Assembly (NCBI RefSeq): GCF_946482605.1
Contig: NZ_CAMLSE010000007.1
Coordinates: 248,001 to 312,000 of the forward strand
Direction of reading: 5' to 3'
Length of the DNA stretch: 64,000 nt
DNA from: an uncultured Dyadobacter sp.
GTDB taxonomy: Bacteria; Bacteroidota; Bacteroidia; Cytophagales; Spirosomataceae
The position numbers and the translations under genes were made by a program. The notes beneath the pieces are model-generated. The model saw only the letters and a list, made by a program, of their open reading frames with translations. It made no database searches and was not told where the DNA came from. Below are positions 59,870 through 64,000 of the stretch, piece by piece. Within the stretch, counting starts at the first letter, position 1. Each line of letters opens with the position of its first letter.

Positions 59870-62552
59870 GCCGCCCGCACCCCCGCATTGGCCGGGCCGC
59901 CTCCTGCGGCTGCTCGGCGCGCCGCACCTGGTAGATGAACTGGAAGGTGACCTGCAAGAACTGTTCGTTCAGCGCGTGCGTACCCTGGGCATACGGGAAG
60001 CACGGATGCGCTACATCAGGGACGCACTGAGCTTGCTCCGGCCTTTTCTATTCAAAAGAGAAGTTTCAAAATATCCGCAACCCCTTTTCGTCCAGCCTGC
60101 CATGATCCGTAATTATTTTAAGATCGCCATCCGTAACATGTGGAAAAGCAAAGGATTTTCCGCAGTCAACATTACCGGGCTCGTCACCGGGATCACCGCT
60201 TGTCTGATGATCCTGCAATACGTAAGTTTCGAGCTGACCTTTGACCGCTTCCATCGTGATTTCGATCGCATCTACCGGGTTACCAACGACCGCTTTCAGC
60301 AAGGGAAGCTTATCCAGCATGGTACGATCACCTATCCGCTGGTCGGCACAACGATGGCCCGGGATTTTCAGGAGATAGAATCCTATACCACCCTCTCCAA
60401 CCCGGGCACTTTCAAACTGCAACACAACAAAAAGGTGTTCGAAGAAAAGGGCGCTTTCGCCGACGAGCATTTTTTGTCGTTCTTCACGTTTCCGCTGGTT
60501 GCCGGTAATGCGGCCACCGCTTTGAAAGCGCCCAATTCCATTGTGCTCTCCGAGAGCAATGCCAGGCGCATTTACGGTGCCCAGCCCAAAGACTATCCTT
60601 CGCTCATCGGCCGCAACGTCCTCGTCGATCTGGACGACCAACCCTATCAGATTACCGGGATCATGAAGGATATCCCCTCCACATCGCACCTGGAATATGG
60701 GGCACTTATGTCATATGTCACCCTGGAAAGAACCTGGGGGCCCTGGATCAAGACCAGCTGGGAGGGCTCGGATATGTGGCATTACATTAAAATAAAACCC
60801 CACACCAACCCGGAAGCGCTGGTACAAAAGCTGCCTGCTTTCAGCGACCGTTATTTCCAGGGCGATAAGGTCTCCGGCAGCGTAGAAAAATTCGGTTTGC
60901 AACCACTGTCCGAAGCGCATCTTTTCTCCGATTTCGAATACGAAATCGGAAACGTCAATAATGGCAAGGCGGTGCTGACCATGCTGGTTATCGCTGCATT
61001 CATTCTGATCATCGCGTGGATCAACTACATCAACCTGTCCACGGCCCGCTCGCTGGAAAGGGCTAAGGAAGTGGGGGTCAGAAAGGTCGCCGGCGCGACT
61101 TCCCGCCAGCTGATCTGGCAGTTTCTGGCCGAATCGGTCTTTTTAAATGTAATTGCCCTGGTGCTTTCGCTCGCCTTATCGGTAGCGTTACAACCTGCGC
61201 TGAACAAGCTGGTCGAAAAACCGCTATCCCTGTCCCTGCTGACCGGCGGAGGATTTGGCGGGCCGGCGATGCTCTTTGTTTTGGCAGTTGTGTTTCTTTC
61301 CGGTATGCTGCTGTCGGGCTTCTACCCTGCATTTGCATTGTCTGCATTCAAAGCGATCAGCGTCTTGAAAGGTAGCTTCAAAAGGTCGGTCAAAGGCGTA
61401 TGGGTGAGGCAATCCCTGGTGGTGTTCCAGTACACGGCATCGGTGGTGCTGATCGTGGGTACTATCATCGTATTCCGCCAACTGGATTTTATGCGGAAGG
61501 AAAATCTCGGTTTTAACATGGACCGGATGCTGGTGCTCCGCGGGCCCGAGCTGACCCGCTGGGATTCTTCCACCATTACCCGCATCAGTGCATTCAAATC
61601 CGAACTCCGGCGGTACCCGGCCGTACGGGCAGCCAGCGCATCGACGAACCTGTTCGGCAACCGGCTTGCGCGGACTTTTAATGTCAGGCGCGTTGGTTCC
61701 GGTCAGGAAAAAGGGGCTACATTCAGCCGGATGGACGTAGATCTTGATTTCTTTCATACTTACCAGATCAAAATGCTGGCCGGGCGCGACTTTATCCCTA
61801 CCGACTCCAATACGGATCCTGCGAAGGTCAGCAATGCGGTGATTAATCTTTCGGCTGCCAGGCTCCTGGGCATGCCCGACGCCGTATCGGCAATAGGCCA
61901 GAAATTCCTGCTGTATAACCGTGAGTGGGAAGTCGTGGGAGTGGTCAGTGACTTTCATCAGCAATCATTGAAGCAACCCATCGAGCCGATCATATTCCGT
62001 CCGTTCTACACCCTGGGCGGCTATTATTCGCTTAAAATTGCCACCAATGATCTGGAAAAGACCATTGGCCTGATCAAACAACAGTATGACAGCTTTTTCC
62101 CGGGAAACGATTTCTCGTATTTTTTCATGGATGAGCAGTTTAACAAACAATACAAGGATGATCAGGTTTTCGGTAAGGTGATCAGCTTCTTTTCTTTAAT
62201 GGCCGTACTGATCGCCTCGCTGGGCATATTCGGGCTATCGTCGTACTCCATTGCCCAGCGTACCAAAGAGATCAGCGTCCGCAAGGTGCTCGGTGCATCG
62301 GTAAGCGGCATTGTAGCGTTGTTGTCGCGGGATTTCATAAAGCTCGTACTCGTAGCGATTATCATAGGCTGTCCTGTCGCCTGGTGGGGCGTGCGTATGT
62401 GGTTGAATGATTTTACCTACAAGATTGATATTGAGTGGTGGATGTTTGCCCTTGCAGGTTTACTGGCGATCATCATCGCTCTGGTAACGATCAGCTCCCA
62501 GGCGATCCGTGCTGCACTGGTAAACCCGGCCAAATCACTCAAAAGCGAGTAA
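59862..62552 (+). CDS. Permease-prefix FtsX/MacB-type transporter permease, second copy
   Basis: 896 residues, the same architecture as its neighbour: prefix domain with HWPGRLLRLLGAPHLVDELEGDLQELF and RMRYIRDALSLLRPF, then MIRNYFKIAIRNMWKSKGFSAVNITG, FtsX helices near 365-490, and AQRTKEISVRKVLGASVSGIVALL before the last helices. The start is a GTG at 59862, 8 bases before the previous stop, indicating translational coupling. The two may form a heteromer or act in parallel. Substrate not evident; efflux or lipid/peptide transport is usual for the family. A terminator follows. Confidence 0.92.
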   Translation: MNRPPAPPHWPGRLLRLLGAPHLVDELEGDLQELFVQRVRTLGIREARMRYIRDALSLLRPFLFKREVSKYPQPLFVQPAMIRNYFKIAIRNMWKSKGFSAVNITGLVTGITACLMILQYVSFELTFDRFHRDFDRIYRVTNDRFQQGKLIQHGTITYPLVGTTMARDFQEIESYTTLSNPGTFKLQHNKKVFEEKGAFADEHFLSFFTFPLVAGNAATALKAPNSIVLSESNARRIYGAQPKDYPSLIGRNVLVDLDDQPYQITGIMKDIPSTSHLEYGALMSYVTLERTWGPWIKTSWEGSDMWHYIKIKPHTNPEALVQKLPAFSDRYFQGDKVSGSVEKFGLQPLSEAHLFSDFEYEIGNVNNGKAVLTMLVIAAFILIIAWINYINLSTARSLERAKEVGVRKVAGATSRQLIWQFLAESVFLNVIALVLSLALSVALQPALNKLVEKPLSLSLLTGGGFGGPAMLFVLAVVFLSGMLLSGFYPAFALSAFKAISVLKGSFKRSVKGVWVRQSLVVFQYTASVVLIVGTIIVFRQLDFMRKENLGFNMDRMLVLRGPELTRWDSSTITRISAFKSELRRYPAVRAASASTNLFGNRLARTFNVRRVGSGQEKGATFSRMDVDLDFFHTYQIKMLAGRDFIPTDSNTDPAKVSNAVINLSAARLLGMPDAVSAIGQKFLLYNREWEVVGVVSDFHQQSLKQPIEPIIFRPFYTLGGYYSLKIATNDLEKTIGLIKQQYDSFFPGNDFSYFFMDEQFNKQYKDDQVFGKVISFFSLMAVLIASLGIFGLSSYSIAQRTKEISVRKVLGASVSGIVALLSRDFIKLVLVAIIIGCPVAWWGVRMWLNDFTYKIDIEWWMFALAGLLAIIIALVTISSQAIRAALVNPAKSLKSE

Positions 62553-62606
62553 CAAGGTCATTATCCGAAGATCAAATCCGATAGAAATCCATCGACAGAA
62601 CAGTAG

Positions 62607-62630
62607 GAGGCCGGTTATCCGGCCTCTTTT
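62607..62630 (+). terminator. Terminator after the permease operon
   Basis: GAGGCCGG (62607-62614) and CCGGCCTC (62619-62626) form a perfect 8-base stem with a 4-base loop, followed by TTTT, 55 bases after the permease stop. It separates the operon from the Nif3-like gene. Confidence 0.8.
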
Positions 62631-62656
62631 GTGGATACAAATCCAGGTATTTCAAA

Positions 62657-63568
62657 ATGGGCAAAACACCGCTTCTATCCGGCCTTCTCAATCGCCGCCG
62701 CTTCATCTCGGCATCGTTACAATCTTCTGCCGCGCTGGCATTGTTGGGCCCGCAGTTCTCGGTAGCGGGCAAAGCCGTTCAGGCCTTTACGGTAAAGGAA
62801 ATCATCGACCTGATCCTCAAAGAAGGGAACCTCAAACCGATTCCGGACACGGTCGATACCCTCAAATCCGGCAGCCCGGATCAAACCGTTACCGGTATTA
62901 TCACCACCATGTTCGCGACGGTGAGCGTCATCGAGCAGGCCGTGAAACTGAAAGCCAATTTCATAATCGCGCACGAACCTACGTTTTACAACCACCGCGA
63001 CGATCCGGAATGGGTGAAAGGCAACGAAGTGGTCAAAAAGAAGCAGGCATTGCTCGAAAAGCACAAAATCGCTGTCTGGCGGTTCCATGACTACTGTCAC
63101 TCGCTCAAACCGGACGCGATCCGTTACGGTGTCGTCGAAAAAGCAGGCTGGACGCAGTACTATAAAAATGAATCTGCTGCCTTGACCATTCCCGCTACCA
63201 CGCTGGGTGACCTGGTCAAGCATCTGAAAACCAAACTGGGCATCCAAAAGCTCCGCGTCATTGGCGATCTCGGTCAGTCTTGTTCCAAGCTGGCCATCAT
63301 GCCCGGAGCCGCAGGCGGGCAGCGGCAGGTATCCATTGCCGAATCCGAAAAACCCGACGTCCTCATTGTGGGGGAAACACCTGAGTGGGAAACGGCGGAG
63401 TATGCACGGGATGGAAGGTTATTTGGTTCAAAAATGGCCTTGATCATCCTCGGACATGCCGTGAGTGAAGAGCCCGGAATGGAATATTTTGTGAAGTGGT
63501 TACAGCCGAAAATTGGCGGATTGAAGGTATCTCACATCGCATCCCAAGATCCGTTTCAGTGGATCTGA
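62657..63568 (+). CDS. Nif3-like dinuclear-metal protein with a twin-arginine-like leader
   Basis: 303 residues. The start has RRRFISASLQSSAALALLG, which resembles a twin-arginine leader (RRxFI followed by a hydrophobic stretch). The rest follows the Nif3/YqfO family: VKEIIDLIL, ANFIIAHEPTFYNHRDD with metal-binding His residues, RFHDYCHSL, and DVLIVGETPEWETAEYA with LIILGHAVSEEPGM (His, Glu) near the end. Nif3 proteins bind two metal ions and have unclear biochemical roles, usually cytoplasmic; an exported form is notable. It is monocistronic, with terminators on both sides. Confidence 0.87.
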   Translation: MGKTPLLSGLLNRRRFISASLQSSAALALLGPQFSVAGKAVQAFTVKEIIDLILKEGNLKPIPDTVDTLKSGSPDQTVTGIITTMFATVSVIEQAVKLKANFIIAHEPTFYNHRDDPEWVKGNEVVKKKQALLEKHKIAVWRFHDYCHSLKPDAIRYGVVEKAGWTQYYKNESAALTIPATTLGDLVKHLKTKLGIQKLRVIGDLGQSCSKLAIMPGAAGGQRQVSIAESEKPDVLIVGETPEWETAEYARDGRLFGSKMALIILGHAVSEEPGMEYFVKWLQPKIGGLKVSHIASQDPFQWI

Positions 63569-63626
63569 GCCGGCCGGTTAGTACACCGGTGCTTTACGAA
63601 AACCGCGCTCTCCGGAAATAAAACAG

Positions 63627-63663
63627 AAAAGGCCGTTCCGGGTAAGATCGGGAACGGCCTTTT
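63627..63663. terminator. Bidirectional terminator
   Basis: GGCCGTTCC (63631-63639) and GGAACGGCC (63651-63659) form a 9-base stem flanked by AAAA and TTTT, between the convergent Nif3-like and formaldehyde dehydrogenase genes. The A/T flanks serve both strands. Confidence 0.85.
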
Positions 63664-63676
63664 GCATTGCAATGCA

Positions 63677-64000
63677 TCAAACAATCATCCCATGCGGGTC
63701 GATCACAAACTTTTTGGCGGCGCCCCTGTCAAAATCCGCATAACCCCTCGGCGCGTCCTGTAATGTAATGACCTCCACATTAACAGCCTTCGCGATCTTG
63801 ATCTTGTCCCACAGGATCGCATTCATCAGATTCCGGTGGTATTTCATCACCGGGCATTGACCGGTATAAAACGAGTGCGACTTGGCCCAGCCCAAACCGA
63901 TACGGATGCTGAGGCTGCCTTCCTGGGCTGCTTTGTCTTTGGCTCCCGGGTCACCGGTCACGTAAAGGCCCGGAATACCGATAGCGCCACCCGCACGGGT
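63677..64000 (-). CDS. fdhA: Glutathione-independent formaldehyde dehydrogenase, C-terminal part
   Basis: The minus strand from the window edge reads TRAGGAIGIPGLYVTGDPG and continues SLSIRIGLGWAKSHSFYTGQ, PVMKYHRNLMNAILWDK, DAPRGYADFDRGAAKKFVIDPHGMIV to the stop at 63677 (about 107 residues seen). This is the C-terminal part of zinc-dependent MDR enzymes of the Pseudomonas FdhA type, which oxidise formaldehyde to formate with tightly bound NAD. The catalytic zinc ligands and the Rossmann GxGxxG lie outside the window. It ends behind a bidirectional terminator. Confidence 0.9.
   Translation of the reverse strand, partial: TRAGGAIGIPGLYVTGDPGAKDKAAQEGSLSIRIGLGWAKSHSFYTGQCPVMKYHRNLMNAILWDKIKIAKAVNVEVITLQDAPRGYADFDRGAAKKFVIDPHGMIV

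Overview
The window looks like a chromosomal segment of a Bacteroidota species, most likely a Cytophagales bacterium near Dyadobacter or Spirosoma. This rests on recognised families only: a type IX secretion sorting domain, carboxypeptidase-regulatory-like (CarboxypepD_reg) domains, a sensor kinase with a reg_prop propeller, LytTR regulators, permease-prefix FtsX transporters, and a few promoter-like TTG/TTTG-N18/19-TAnnTTTG sequences instead of sigma70 boxes. I see no rRNA, tRNA, CRISPR array, insertion sequence or prophage.

Region 1 (1-20.3 kb) is an exopolysaccharide locus with unusually much signalling built in. It opens with a truncated glycosyltransferase. Next comes a tightly packed partner-switching cassette (small membrane protein, receiver-SpoIIE phosphatase, STAS protein, RsbW-like ATPase) that runs into a membrane acyltransferase. 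Then follow a flippase, three glycosyltransferases (two are tandem paralogues) and a hybrid histidine kinase. A minus-strand operon encodes a half-length TolC-like protein, a Wzz/BY-kinase-like protein with degraded kinase motifs, a processive-type glycosyltransferase, a 48-residue membrane peptide, an O-antigen-ligase-type polymerase and a GT4 transferase. A hexapeptide acyltransferase and a phosphoglycosyl transferase fused to a receiver-like domain without its phosphoacceptor Asp close the region, the latter behind an intact single-domain receiver.

Region 2 (20.6-37.4 kb) holds an ECF sigma/anti-sigma pair divergent from a von Willebrand-factor protein, with a concentric inverted repeat between them; a DUF4202 protein, a lipoprotein, and a 1400-residue fusion of maltooligosyltrehalose synthase to 4-alpha-glucanotransferase; an orphan receiver; a gene-poor stretch with tiny membrane ORFs; a large reg_prop-GAF-LytS sensor with its LytTR partner; and an overlapping HipA-like kinase/DUF3037 pair.

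Region 3 (37.5-48.8 kb) encodes secreted surface proteins (one with a T9SS sorting domain), a possible transmembrane regulator, a beta-helix protein and a laminin-like protein, a zinc-free quinone-oxidoreductase-type enzyme divergent from an AraC regulator, a second AraC regulator and two small membrane proteins. Region 4 (48.8-56.6 kb, almost all minus strand) has small housekeeping or accessory proteins (NTF2-like, two HEAT-repeat proteins, SRPBCC, a zinc-ribbon/alpha-CTD-like protein, an NmrA-type reductase), a large propeller-HEAT-cytochrome c protein and a LysR regulator. Region 5 (56.8-64 kb) has a PadR regulator with two FtsX-type permeases, a Nif3-like protein with a twin-arginine-like leader, and the C-terminal part of a glutathione-independent formaldehyde dehydrogenase. 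All functional statements come from reading motifs; no database search was run.
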